Source: Oceanispirochaeta sp. M1 (GTDB lineage: Bacteria > Spirochaetota > Spirochaetia > DSM-2461). From it: a stretch of 64,000 nt of DNA. Below the pieces are notes generated by a model. That model did no database searches. It was not told the DNA's origin and worked only from the letters and a program-made list of their open reading frames with translations. Position numbers and translations under genes: made by a program. Shown here in pieces: positions 26,314 to 33,717 of the stretch. Location: assembly GCF_003346715.1 (NCBI RefSeq), contig NZ_QQPQ01000005.1, positions 62,001 to 126,000 on the forward strand. The letters run 5' to 3'. How positions within the stretch are numbered: the stretch's first letter is position 1; each line of letters begins with the position of its first letter.

Positions 26314-26342
26314 ATCCCCGAAAGCTGAAAACTTCCGGGGAT
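26314..26342 (-). terminator. Intrinsic terminator of the xdhD operon
   Basis: ATCCCCG (26314-26320) pairs with CGGGGAT (26336-26342), with further AAG/CTT pairing inside. On the minus strand the stem is followed by seven T, so it chiefly ends the purine operon. It may also help end the 825-residue gene on the plus strand. Confidence 0.8.
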
Positions 26343-26365
26343 AATAATTACTGAGTATTCTTTAA

Positions 26366-29251
26366 TTAGATCTTTCCAAGACCCTTGAGGATCTTTTCAG
26401 GAGTCAGCGGCCAGGTTCGAAGCCATACACCGCAGGCATCATGGATAGCGTTGGCAATAACCGGCGCTGCACCATTCACAGCAATTTCGGAAATTGATTT
26501 ACCACCAAAGGGACCGAAGGGATCATCTGTCTGTATGAGGTGAACCTGAAAGTCTTCGGGAACATCACCCATCATGGGTACACCGTATGATCTCAGATCC
26601 GTATTGATACAGCGTCCCCGATCATCAAATACCATCTCTTCATACATGGTATGACCGATGGACTTCATCACTCCCCCGTATATCTGACCCATGGCCAGTT
26701 CAGGGTTGATGGGAGTTCCGCAATCCTGCAGAGCATAGTATTTCTGAAGCTTAATGGCTCCCGATTTAATATTAACAGCCACCTGACAGAAGTGAGCTCC
26801 ATAGGGGAAAGCCGAATCCTCTGTTGTATAGGAGGCAGAGCCGATAAGCTGTCCCCGGCCTTCTCCGGTCAGGCAGTCCCGGGAAATATCTTCAAAACTG
26901 ACAGAGCCTTTCCTTCCCTTCACCATTGAGGGAAGCTCCAGAACAAGATCGGACTCAGGTTCCTTCAGCATCTCTGATGCCGCTTTCAGAATCTTTTCTT
27001 TCAGATTTTCAGATGCCTTGACAACTGCATTACCTGAAAAGTAGGTACCACTTGAAGCATAGGCTCCTGTATCAAAACTTGTGGAGTCTGTATCACCCGA
27101 AACTATGGCAATCTCATTCATGGGAACAGTCAGGATTTCCGATGCAATTTTTACACACATTGTATCCAGTCCGGTTCCAAGATCGGCACCGCCGCTGCGA
27201 ACAAGAAGAGTTCCATCAGTAAGCAGTTTGACCTCAGCATTGGAGTGATCCAGTCCAGGCAGTCCGGACCCCTGCTGTATGATGACAACACCCTTACCGA
27301 TTTTTACATCGGGATCATGGGAGATCTCTTTCTTACCCCATTCGATAAGCTCGGCACCTTTCTCAAGAGCTCCATCCAGTCCGCAGCTTTCAACCCTTGC
27401 AGCAGATCCTTCACGTCCTTCTCCTAGACATTTCAGGATTTCCAGCATTGAGCCTTCACGGACCCTGTTCTTTTCAATCAATTCCAGAGGATCGATTCCA
27501 AGCTCTTCGGCCAGTTCCGCCACGGCCATCTGCAGGGCGTAGGAGCCCTTGGGAGCACCGTATCCCTGGTAGGCACCGGTAGGTGCGATATTGCTGTAGT
27601 AAGTGGTCACATCAAAGTGGAAATGATCACAGAGAAACAGCGGAAGAGACTTGGAACAGGCATTCATGGGCACTGTGAGACAATGGTTCCCGAAGGGGCC
27701 TGTATTAGCCTCAACTGTCATATCGATGGCAGTCATGGTACCGTCTTTCATGGCACCGATCTTCACCTTGATCCTCATCACATGGCGAGTAGAGTTAGAG
27801 GTAAACTCCTCCTTCCTGCTGTATCTGTAATAGACAGATTTCCCTGTCTGCCAGGTTACCCAGGAGGCAAGTTCTTCCAGAAGAATATCCTGCTTGGAGC
27901 CGTAACCTCCGCCCACTCTCTCTTTGATAACGTGTATATTACTCTCTTTAATACCGAGCACTCTGGCTACGATACGGCGTAGATGCCAGGGAACCTGGGT
28001 CGATGCATGGATAACCAGACGGTCACCCTCCATCTTTGTATAGACGCTGTGAGGCTCAAGAGGGGTGCACTGAATCTGTGATGATTCATATTCCCTTTCG
28101 AGAACAACATCTGAACCGGCAAAGCCTTTATCCACATCACCGATACCGCCCTCAACATAGGAAGCAATATTCTTATGAGGTTCGCCGCCGATGGGAAACT
28201 GATAAATAACTTCTCCGTCCCGTTCATCGGCATCCTTGTTCTGTGCATCAAGATCATCGGGAGCACCGGCCTCATATTTAATAACTCCGTTCTGAACAAT
28301 GGGAGCATCAGGGGCCTTGGCCTCATCAATACTCATTACAACAGGAAGAGCTTCATATTCAACATGAATCAGGGCCAGGGCATCCAGAGCAATCTGCTCG
28401 GATTCTGCAACCACAGCCGCAATCCTGTCACCCGCATGCCTTATCTTTCTGTTGAACATTCTTTTGTCATAGGGAGAAGGTTCGGGGAATCCCTGACCCG
28501 CTGAGCCGTAATAGACATCAGGGCAGTTTTCATGAGTGATAATAGAGAGAACACCCGGAAGGCTTTTGGCCATGGATACATCGATACTTGTGATATAGGC
28601 ATGGGCGAAGCTGCTCCTGAGAACTTTCATATGAAGAGCTTCAGGATCTACACGGTCCTCTACAAATGCTTTTCGTCCCATGATCAGCTGGGCTCCGTCC
28701 ACCTTACGCCGGGGAGTTCCCACTTCTCTGAGATCTTTACGGAACTCGGGAGCAATTTCAACATCGGCATTGCCATGTGTATACTCAGGATCATCCATAT
28801 AGGCCAGAGCCAGCTCTACTGCTTTGAAGAGAGCCATATAACCGAAGTCTCTGACAAAGAGTCCGGAATAGGCATCACGGATATCCTCTTCTGTAGGTTT
28901 CTCAACTCTTTCGAGAAGTTCCTTGAGAATCAGGGCGGCAGCACCGGCATTGTAACCGGACTGTACAGCACCTGCATCCACAAGAGCAGCCTGCAGATAT
29001 CCCATTTTATTCCCTGTATTCAGAGACTCAACTGTTTCGACACTGTGACCGTCCAGCTGACCTGCAATAAGAAGACCCGCATTAATGGCTTTTCCGTCCA
29101 GGAGAATTGTATCGCTGCCTGTAAAACCGGCATGATCGTCACTGTCTCTGACAGAGAGGACCCCCTGTTCTTTCAGGAATTCCTGAACATTCTTAAAAGG
29201 ATTTACTTCAGAAAAAAGAGCTTTACCGTTTAATGTCCATTCAATTGTCAT
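26366..29251 (-). CDS. xdhD: XdhD-like molybdenum hydroxylase subunit with cysteine-free ferredoxin-like N-domain
   Basis: A 961-residue molybdenum-cofactor subunit of the xanthine dehydrogenase family. It strongly resembles the E. coli XdhD/YgfN type once annotated as a selenate reductase molybdenum subunit. Residues ~200-960 are the Mo-binding chain (GGYGSKQD, GAYQGYGAPKG, and the C-terminal GGKSISEI region with the presumed catalytic Glu). Residues 1-150 align with the two-cluster [2Fe-2S] subunit, but every cluster Cys is replaced (QSGYNAGA for QCGFCTPG; SGLFVRDFGY for NLCRCTGY). As I recall, this loss is shared by the E. coli protein. Start overlaps the upstream FAD gene (ATGA). Likely role: hydroxylation of a purine or similar N-heterocycle. 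Confidence 0.85.
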   Translation of the reverse strand: MTIEWTLNGKALFSEVNPFKNVQEFLKEQGVLSVRDSDDHAGFTGSDTILLDGKAINAGLLIAGQLDGHSVETVESLNTGNKMGYLQAALVDAGAVQSGYNAGAAALILKELLERVEKPTEEDIRDAYSGLFVRDFGYMALFKAVELALAYMDDPEYTHGNADVEIAPEFRKDLREVGTPRRKVDGAQLIMGRKAFVEDRVDPEALHMKVLRSSFAHAYITSIDVSMAKSLPGVLSIITHENCPDVYYGSAGQGFPEPSPYDKRMFNRKIRHAGDRIAAVVAESEQIALDALALIHVEYEALPVVMSIDEAKAPDAPIVQNGVIKYEAGAPDDLDAQNKDADERDGEVIYQFPIGGEPHKNIASYVEGGIGDVDKGFAGSDVVLEREYESSQIQCTPLEPHSVYTKMEGDRLVIHASTQVPWHLRRIVARVLGIKESNIHVIKERVGGGYGSKQDILLEELASWVTWQTGKSVYYRYSRKEEFTSNSTRHVMRIKVKIGAMKDGTMTAIDMTVEANTGPFGNHCLTVPMNACSKSLPLFLCDHFHFDVTTYYSNIAPTGAYQGYGAPKGSYALQMAVAELAEELGIDPLELIEKNRVREGSMLEILKCLGEGREGSAARVESCGLDGALEKGAELIEWGKKEISHDPDVKIGKGVVIIQQGSGLPGLDHSNAEVKLLTDGTLLVRSGGADLGTGLDTMCVKIASEILTVPMNEIAIVSGDTDSTSFDTGAYASSGTYFSGNAVVKASENLKEKILKAASEMLKEPESDLVLELPSMVKGRKGSVSFEDISRDCLTGEGRGQLIGSASYTTEDSAFPYGAHFCQVAVNIKSGAIKLQKYYALQDCGTPINPELAMGQIYGGVMKSIGHTMYEEMVFDDRGRCINTDLRSYGVPMMGDVPEDFQVHLIQTDDPFGPFGGKSISEIAVNGAAPVIANAIHDACGVWLRTWPLTPEKILKGLGKI

Positions 29252-30039
29252 GATGATGCCTCCAGAACGCGGCTGACACAGTCCTGTACAGTCACTCCAC
29301 AGATGTATTTTTTATATTCGGCAGATCCCTTGAGATCATCTTTTGTACTTACTGCGTCTGCAACGGCTTTTTCAAGATCCTTTCCGGGTTTGATATCTCC
29401 TGAAACGAGTGCTTTTTCAATTTCTGTGAGACGGAAAACCCTCTCCCCCAGGCCGCTGACAGCAATGGCTGCTTTTTTAATTACATCCCCTTCCCTCTCT
29501 ATGGATACCGCTGCGGAAAGGACAGAGAGTCCTCCTGAGCTGCGAAGTACATTCTTAACAGCAGTGACTCCGGAGTTATGAGCAAAACGGATATTGATAA
29601 TAAGATTCTGTCTCTTCTCTTCCACATACCTGGTAACAGGAATAACCTCATCATTACCCAGCTCCAGGTCAGCATCCAGAACCATCAGGATAGGAAGCAT
29701 ATATGAATCAGGAAGATGAGCGCCGATATTTCCACCCAGGGTTGCCTGATTTCTTACATTTCTGGAAGAGAGAAACAGGGCCGCTTCTTTCAGTGATGCG
29801 GGACACTCATCCCAGCCTATAAGTTCCTGGAAGGTCGTGCAGCCTCCCAGTATGGTTGTATGTTTTCCTCTGACACATGCCTTAAGGTTCAGAGCTTCCA
29901 GTGAGATATATACATCCGAAACTGCCTTTGATGAGGGGTTGTTTAATTCGCTTCCTCCACCCAGATACAGACTCCCGGGATTCTCTTCTTTAAGCATTAC
30001 CGCATTTTCAATTGTCAGGGGTTTTAAAAACTGACTCAT
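29248..30039 (-). CDS. ygfM: FAD-binding subunit of molybdenum hydroxylase (YgfM-like)
   Basis: A 263-residue protein of the FAD-binding domain family in molybdopterin dehydrogenases. It carries GSLYLGGGSELNNP (FAD pyrophosphate loop) and NQATLGGNIG. It should pass electrons from the molybdenum subunit to NAD or another acceptor. I place the start at the ATG at 30039, which overlaps the previous stop (ATGA) and follows a strong AAGGAGG site; the longer frame adds 8 non-conserved residues. Since the partner subunit lacks [2Fe-2S] ligands, electron flow from Mo to FAD must use another iron-sulfur protein not encoded here. Confidence 0.85.
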   Translation of the reverse strand: MSQFLKPLTIENAVMLKEENPGSLYLGGGSELNNPSSKAVSDVYISLEALNLKACVRGKHTTILGGCTTFQELIGWDECPASLKEAALFLSSRNVRNQATLGGNIGAHLPDSYMLPILMVLDADLELGNDEVIPVTRYVEEKRQNLIINIRFAHNSGVTAVKNVLRSSGGLSVLSAAVSIEREGDVIKKAAIAVSGLGERVFRLTEIEKALVSGDIKPGKDLEKAVADAVSTKDDLKGSAEYKKYICGVTVQDCVSRVLEASS

Positions 30040-31406
30040 ATTTGAACTCCTCCTTTTTTCCATAGTTCAGCAGAGAGGCGCATGCATGAATTCTTCAATT
30101 CTACTTCATCCACACCCGTCAGCTGACCCTTATCTACAGCCACATGACCGTTGACAATGGTATATTCGGCTTCGTGATTATATCCCGAAAAAATCAGAGC
30201 CGCCACAGGATCGCTGAGGGCTCCGGCATATTCCAGTTTATCCATATTAAAGACTGCCATATCGGCGGCCATTCCCTCTTCCAGGCGTCCTACTTTCTCA
30301 TAACCCAGAAGTCGGGCACCATTTTCAGTTCCCAGTTTGAGAACATCTGCAGTATTTACTGCCCCGGCACCGTATTGGACCCTCTGGAGCATCAGAGCAT
30401 TCCTGACCTCACCCAGCATATCCGATGAATCATTGGAAGCTGAGCCATCCACTGCGAGTCCCACATTGATATTTTTCGGTATCATTTCGGTCACACGGCA
30501 GATCCCGGAACCCAGTCGCATATTGGATGTAGGGCAGTGAGCGATATGAGAGCCTGTTTCCGCCAGAATATCCAGCTCTTCATCATTAAAGTGAATACCG
30601 TGGGCAAAAAAAACATCCTCACCCAGAAAATCACAGTCCGCCATGACCTGTAACGGACGGCGTCCATATACTTTTAGGCAGAAATCATTCTCATCTCTAG
30701 TCTCAGCAAGATGTGTATGCAGGCGTACTCCATATTCCCTGGCCAGAGCGGCAGAATCCTTCATCAGGGCTTCTGTTACAGAGAAGGGGGAACAGGGTGC
30801 CAGAACAATCTTCTTCATAGAAAAATCGCTGCTGTCATGATAGGCCTTGATAACCCGTTCAGAGTCTTTAAGAATGGTCTGTTCATCCTGTACAACAGAA
30901 TCAGGTGGAAGTCCTCCATCCTTCTTGCTCAATGACATTGATCCTCTGGTGGGAGAGAAACGCATGCCCAGGGCATCTGCCGCGGCAAACTGGGTAGCCA
31001 TGATATCACCGTCAATATCCCGGGGATAGAGATAGTGGTGATCCGTAGAAGTAGTACAGCCGGTTTTTAACAGTTCTCCCATTGCCAGGAGGGAAGAATT
31101 ATAAACAGATTCGATATCCAGATGTTTCCAGATATCATAAAGATAGATCAGCCATTCAAAAAGCTCGGCATTCTGAACAGCCGGTAGGTTTCTGGTAAAT
31201 GTCTGATAAAAATGGTGATGAGAATTAACCAGACCCGGGATAACGACCCTGTTTCTGCCGTCAATAATCCTTTCGGCCTGAACATCAAGGTTCCTGCCGA
31301 TCCGGGAAATAATATTTCCCTCAATAAATATGTCATGATCCTTCAAAACACCTTTTTCAGCACTTTGAAAGACACTCCCGCAATTCCTTATCAGAATTGA
31401 TTCCAT
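30036..31406 (-). CDS. 8-oxoguanine deaminase / AtzB-like amidohydrolase
   Basis: A 456-residue metal-dependent amidohydrolase. Metal ligands are visible in NSHHHFYQT, a central HTHLAE, AHGIHF and the late VDGSASND Asp. The stretch SPTRGSMSLSKKDGGLPPDSV is the hallmark of the 8-oxoguanine deaminase group related to AtzB. It should deaminate 8-oxoguanine, or a similar oxopurine, to urate. ATG follows AAGGAG by 5 bases. It is first of three overlapping genes with the molybdenum hydroxylase subunits, so the operon probably handles oxidised or free purines. Alternatives are SsnA or guanine deaminase, which share the fold. Confidence 0.83.
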   Translation of the reverse strand: MESILIRNCGSVFQSAEKGVLKDHDIFIEGNIISRIGRNLDVQAERIIDGRNRVVIPGLVNSHHHFYQTFTRNLPAVQNAELFEWLIYLYDIWKHLDIESVYNSSLLAMGELLKTGCTTSTDHHYLYPRDIDGDIMATQFAAADALGMRFSPTRGSMSLSKKDGGLPPDSVVQDEQTILKDSERVIKAYHDSSDFSMKKIVLAPCSPFSVTEALMKDSAALAREYGVRLHTHLAETRDENDFCLKVYGRRPLQVMADCDFLGEDVFFAHGIHFNDEELDILAETGSHIAHCPTSNMRLGSGICRVTEMIPKNINVGLAVDGSASNDSSDMLGEVRNALMLQRVQYGAGAVNTADVLKLGTENGARLLGYEKVGRLEEGMAADMAVFNMDKLEYAGALSDPVAALIFSGYNHEAEYTIVNGHVAVDKGQLTGVDEVELKNSCMRLSAELWKKGGVQI

Positions 31407-31484
31407 GGATACTCCTTGTTAAAAGAGACCCCGTTGTTTCTGGTTAAAAACTGTCTGTTGAACAGGATCGTGATTTGTTATTTA

Positions 31485-31513
31485 ATTATATCACGGACAG
31501 CTGCAGATCATAA
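31485..31513 (-). promoter_or_regulatory. Probable promoter of the purine operon
   Basis: On the minus strand TTATGA and a perfect TATAAT are 17 bases apart, 79 bases before the deaminase start. The leader also holds an 11-base palindrome, CTGTTGAACAG (31455-31465). The -35 match is poor. Confidence 0.45.
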
Positions 31514-31575
31514 GAGATTCATTGACCAGGTCAGACATCTATGACTATTTAAGAGAAGTATTTCCGGGGACTTTT

Positions 31576-32619
31576 TTACTCAGAAACGCGCAGTGATTCA
31601 TCCATATCCATGGAAACAGAAGCAGTCAAAAGATCATAAAGAGCCTGCTGTCTCGCAGGACCCTGCAGACCCGGTTTTTCATTCTCAATCCGTCCAAGAG
31701 CATACATCATCTTCTGAACGGCAGCCGAAGGAGTCAGATCAAGACCTTCCCTTGCTCCCGCGTTATAGACCTTCCGTCCTGAGGCATATAATGAAAGAAT
31801 TGTATTCCCCTTCAGGCAGGTTGTAATCACCAGAACAGGAACTCCCCGGGCAAGAATCTTCTTAAGCGCCGGGAGCTCATGAGCCGGCAGATTTCCGGAA
31901 CCGAAACAGCCCAGCACCAGACCTCTAAGATCAGCTGCACCCAGGAGTGATTCAAGAATAGAAACCGTAGTCCCCGATGTCAGGGTGACATAGAGAACTG
32001 AGGAATCAAGATGGGGATAAAGGGAGGGGCTGCTCTCTCGGCGGTGAATACGGTGATCCAGAAGCTGAACCGTCACTCCCAGCTCCCCCAGTGCAGGAAC
32101 TCTGAATGAATGAAAAGCATTAAAACCGTGTACATTTTCCTTGAGACTGCGGTTTCCCCTGAGAATACGGTCACCAAAGCAGATGACCACTTCACCAAGA
32201 TCCATGGAGGCGGTCTGTACTGAATAAAAAAGATTATTCAGTCCGTCAGGACCGGGTGCAAATATGGGAAGCTGGGCTCCTGTGAGAACAACAGGTTTAC
32301 CAAGATCCTGAAGCATATAACTCAGAGCCGCCGCCGTATCAACCATGGTATCAGTACCGTGGATTACAACGAAGCCCTCATAATTATCATAGTTTTCATA
32401 GATAAGCCGGGCCATCTCCATCCGGAGGGCCGCGGTCATATCACTGCTGTCCATTCTCTCAAGACGCAGAACTTCCAGACGGGCAATTTCATGAAGACGG
32501 GGCACCATCTCAATATACTCTGTGGAACAGGGTACCAGAGAACCGTCGGCTCCTGCAGTCTGACTGATGGTTCCACCGGTATCCAGGATTAGTATCCTGG
32601 GTAATTCTGAAGATATCAT
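31576..32619 (-). CDS. L-asparaginase (cytoplasmic type)
   Basis: A 347-residue asparaginase/glutaminase-family enzyme. Catalytic elements are LDTGGTISQ (first Thr), DSSDM, and VIHGTDTMV (Thr-Asp pair with downstream Lys). No signal peptide, so probably the low-affinity cytoplasmic type converting asparagine to aspartate and ammonia. AAGGAG lies 1 base before the first ATG (32625) but 7 before the second (32619), so the second is the better start. It lies 24 bases downstream of the fucU-like gene and probably shares its promoter, an unusual pairing. A related archaeal-type role on Glu-tRNA (GatD) is less likely because no GatE is seen. Confidence 0.88.
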   Translation of the reverse strand: MISSELPRILILDTGGTISQTAGADGSLVPCSTEYIEMVPRLHEIARLEVLRLERMDSSDMTAALRMEMARLIYENYDNYEGFVVIHGTDTMVDTAAALSYMLQDLGKPVVLTGAQLPIFAPGPDGLNNLFYSVQTASMDLGEVVICFGDRILRGNRSLKENVHGFNAFHSFRVPALGELGVTVQLLDHRIHRRESSPSLYPHLDSSVLYVTLTSGTTVSILESLLGAADLRGLVLGCFGSGNLPAHELPALKKILARGVPVLVITTCLKGNTILSLYASGRKVYNAGAREGLDLTPSAAVQKMMYALGRIENEKPGLQGPARQQALYDLLTASVSMDMDESLRVSE

Positions 32620-32643
32620 CCCCATTCTCCTTGTATAGGAGTC

Positions 32644-33078
32644 CTAGTCTAGAACGACCCCTTTTCTAATAAGAATATTAGCATACAGAGCAGCTTCTCC
32701 GGTAGCAATAACTCCGTAGGCTTTTTTAGATCTTTCATAGAATTCGAATCTCTCAATAAAGTTGAATTCCCTGATATTGCTGTTATGCTTCAAAACGATA
32801 TCCTTATACTCATCCCAGATAGGAGTTTCGACTTTATCTCCGGGAACTTTTTCCATCAGAGAAACAGGAATCTCATCTCCGTAGGGGTCCAGGGGAAAGA
32901 GTTCGAGAATGGCATCAAGAATTTCAGTTCCGCTATGGCCGTCTGCACGAACAAGTCTCTGAGAACATGTGGATGAGGGGAAATTTCCGTCAGCAATGAT
33001 CACCTCATCACCGTGGCCCATTTCCATCAGAAATTTAACCAGTTCAGGTGAGAGAATTCTGGGTATTTTATTAAGCAT
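32644..33078 (-). CDS. fucU: RbsD/FucU-family sugar mutarotase
   Basis: A 144-residue protein with the FucU pattern: LSPELVKFLMEMGHGDEVIIAD near the N-terminus (catalytic His and Asp), NFPSS, LVRADGHSGTEIL and a C-terminal YGVIATGE segment. It should speed anomer exchange of a sugar such as L-fucose, ribose or a related pentose or hexose. CGGAGGAAGCTATG is a good ribosome site. The promoter holds the same 14-bp palindrome as the polyol operon near 59.7 kb, so it may belong to that regulon. Confidence 0.87.
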   Translation of the reverse strand: MLNKIPRILSPELVKFLMEMGHGDEVIIADGNFPSSTCSQRLVRADGHSGTEILDAILELFPLDPYGDEIPVSLMEKVPGDKVETPIWDEYKDIVLKHNSNIREFNFIERFEFYERSKKAYGVIATGEAALYANILIRKGVVLD

Positions 33079-33132
33079 AGCTTCCTCCGTTTTTTATTTG
33101 ATTTTATGGGTCATTCACAATAGACCCCTTTA

Positions 33133-33163
33133 GTGTTTTAGAACACCAATGGCCGTTTGTCAA
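33133..33163 (-). promoter_or_regulatory. fucU promoter with LacI-type palindrome
   Basis: On the minus strand TTGACA (33163-33158) and TAAAAC (33140-33135) are 17 bases apart. GTGTTTTAGAACAC (33133-33146, plus strand) covers the -10. The identical 14 bases occur at 59759-59772 at the promoter of the FGGY kinase operon. Confidence 0.7.
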
Positions 33164-33207
33164 CACTTTTCTTTACCCTGTCTGCTCTTTCGAAAATGGA
33201 AATAGAC

Positions 33208-33213
33208 TATAAT
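33208..33213 (+). promoter_or_regulatory. TATAAT 7 bases before a start codon
   Basis: A perfect -10 hexamer ends 7 bases before the ATG at 33221 and there is no Shine-Dalgarno site, which would give a leaderless mRNA. No convincing -35 lies 16-18 bases upstream. Confidence 0.35.
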
Positions 33214-33220
33214 TTCTGTT

Positions 33221-33619
33221 ATGAAGAAGTTATTAATCTATACAGTACTGATACTGTCAACTCTCAGTACCCTATATTCTGAAGAGGTATTTCAGGCTGA
33301 TGACAATCTGGATTTCGCACAGGTCGTAAAAGCAAAAGCCATACAGAATTCGAATGGATCATGGACCTTCTCTGTAACTATCAGACATAAAGATGAGGGC
33401 TGGGATCACTATGCAGATATATGGATAATAGTGAATCCGGATACAGGAGAGATCCTGGGGTCAAGGATACTGGCTCATCCACATGATAACGAACAGCCCT
33501 TTACACGGTCCCTCTCGGGAGTCACCATCCCGGCAGATTTAAAGGAAGTGGAGATAAGAGCAAAGTGTACAGACCACGGCTATGAAGGAAAAAGATTCCT
33601 GCTTATTCTAAACTTCTAG
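33221..33619 (+). CDS. Conserved exported protein of unknown function
   Basis: A 132-residue protein with a clear signal peptide (MKKLLIYTVLILSTLSTLYS). The mature part has a beta-rich segment, RHKDEGWDHYADIWIIV, followed by AHPHDNEQPFTRSLSGVTIP and CTDHGYEG. I recall a widespread uncharacterised secreted family with the same HxxxGWDHYAD and LxHPHxxEQPFTRSL pattern. The clustered His and Asp might bind a metal, but this is not shown. Divergent from fucU and about 100 bases before the TPR/transglutaminase gene. Confidence 0.75.
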   Translation: MKKLLIYTVLILSTLSTLYSEEVFQADDNLDFAQVVKAKAIQNSNGSWTFSVTIRHKDEGWDHYADIWIIVNPDTGEILGSRILAHPHDNEQPFTRSLSGVTIPADLKEVEIRAKCTDHGYEGKRFLLILNF

Positions 33620-33717
33620 ACAAATCAATAAAGATCCAGTAAAAATATAAGTATACTGATAATATATCAACAGAACTTCAGTTTTAAAATAGGTATATTC
33701 AAAAAAGGTAGGATCTC

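Noticed and set aside
27617-29233. Open frames on the plus strand opposite xdhD (up to 233 codons)
   Set aside because: They lie antisense to a well-conserved gene, lack ribosome sites and show no recognisable protein features; they are shadows of the real frame.
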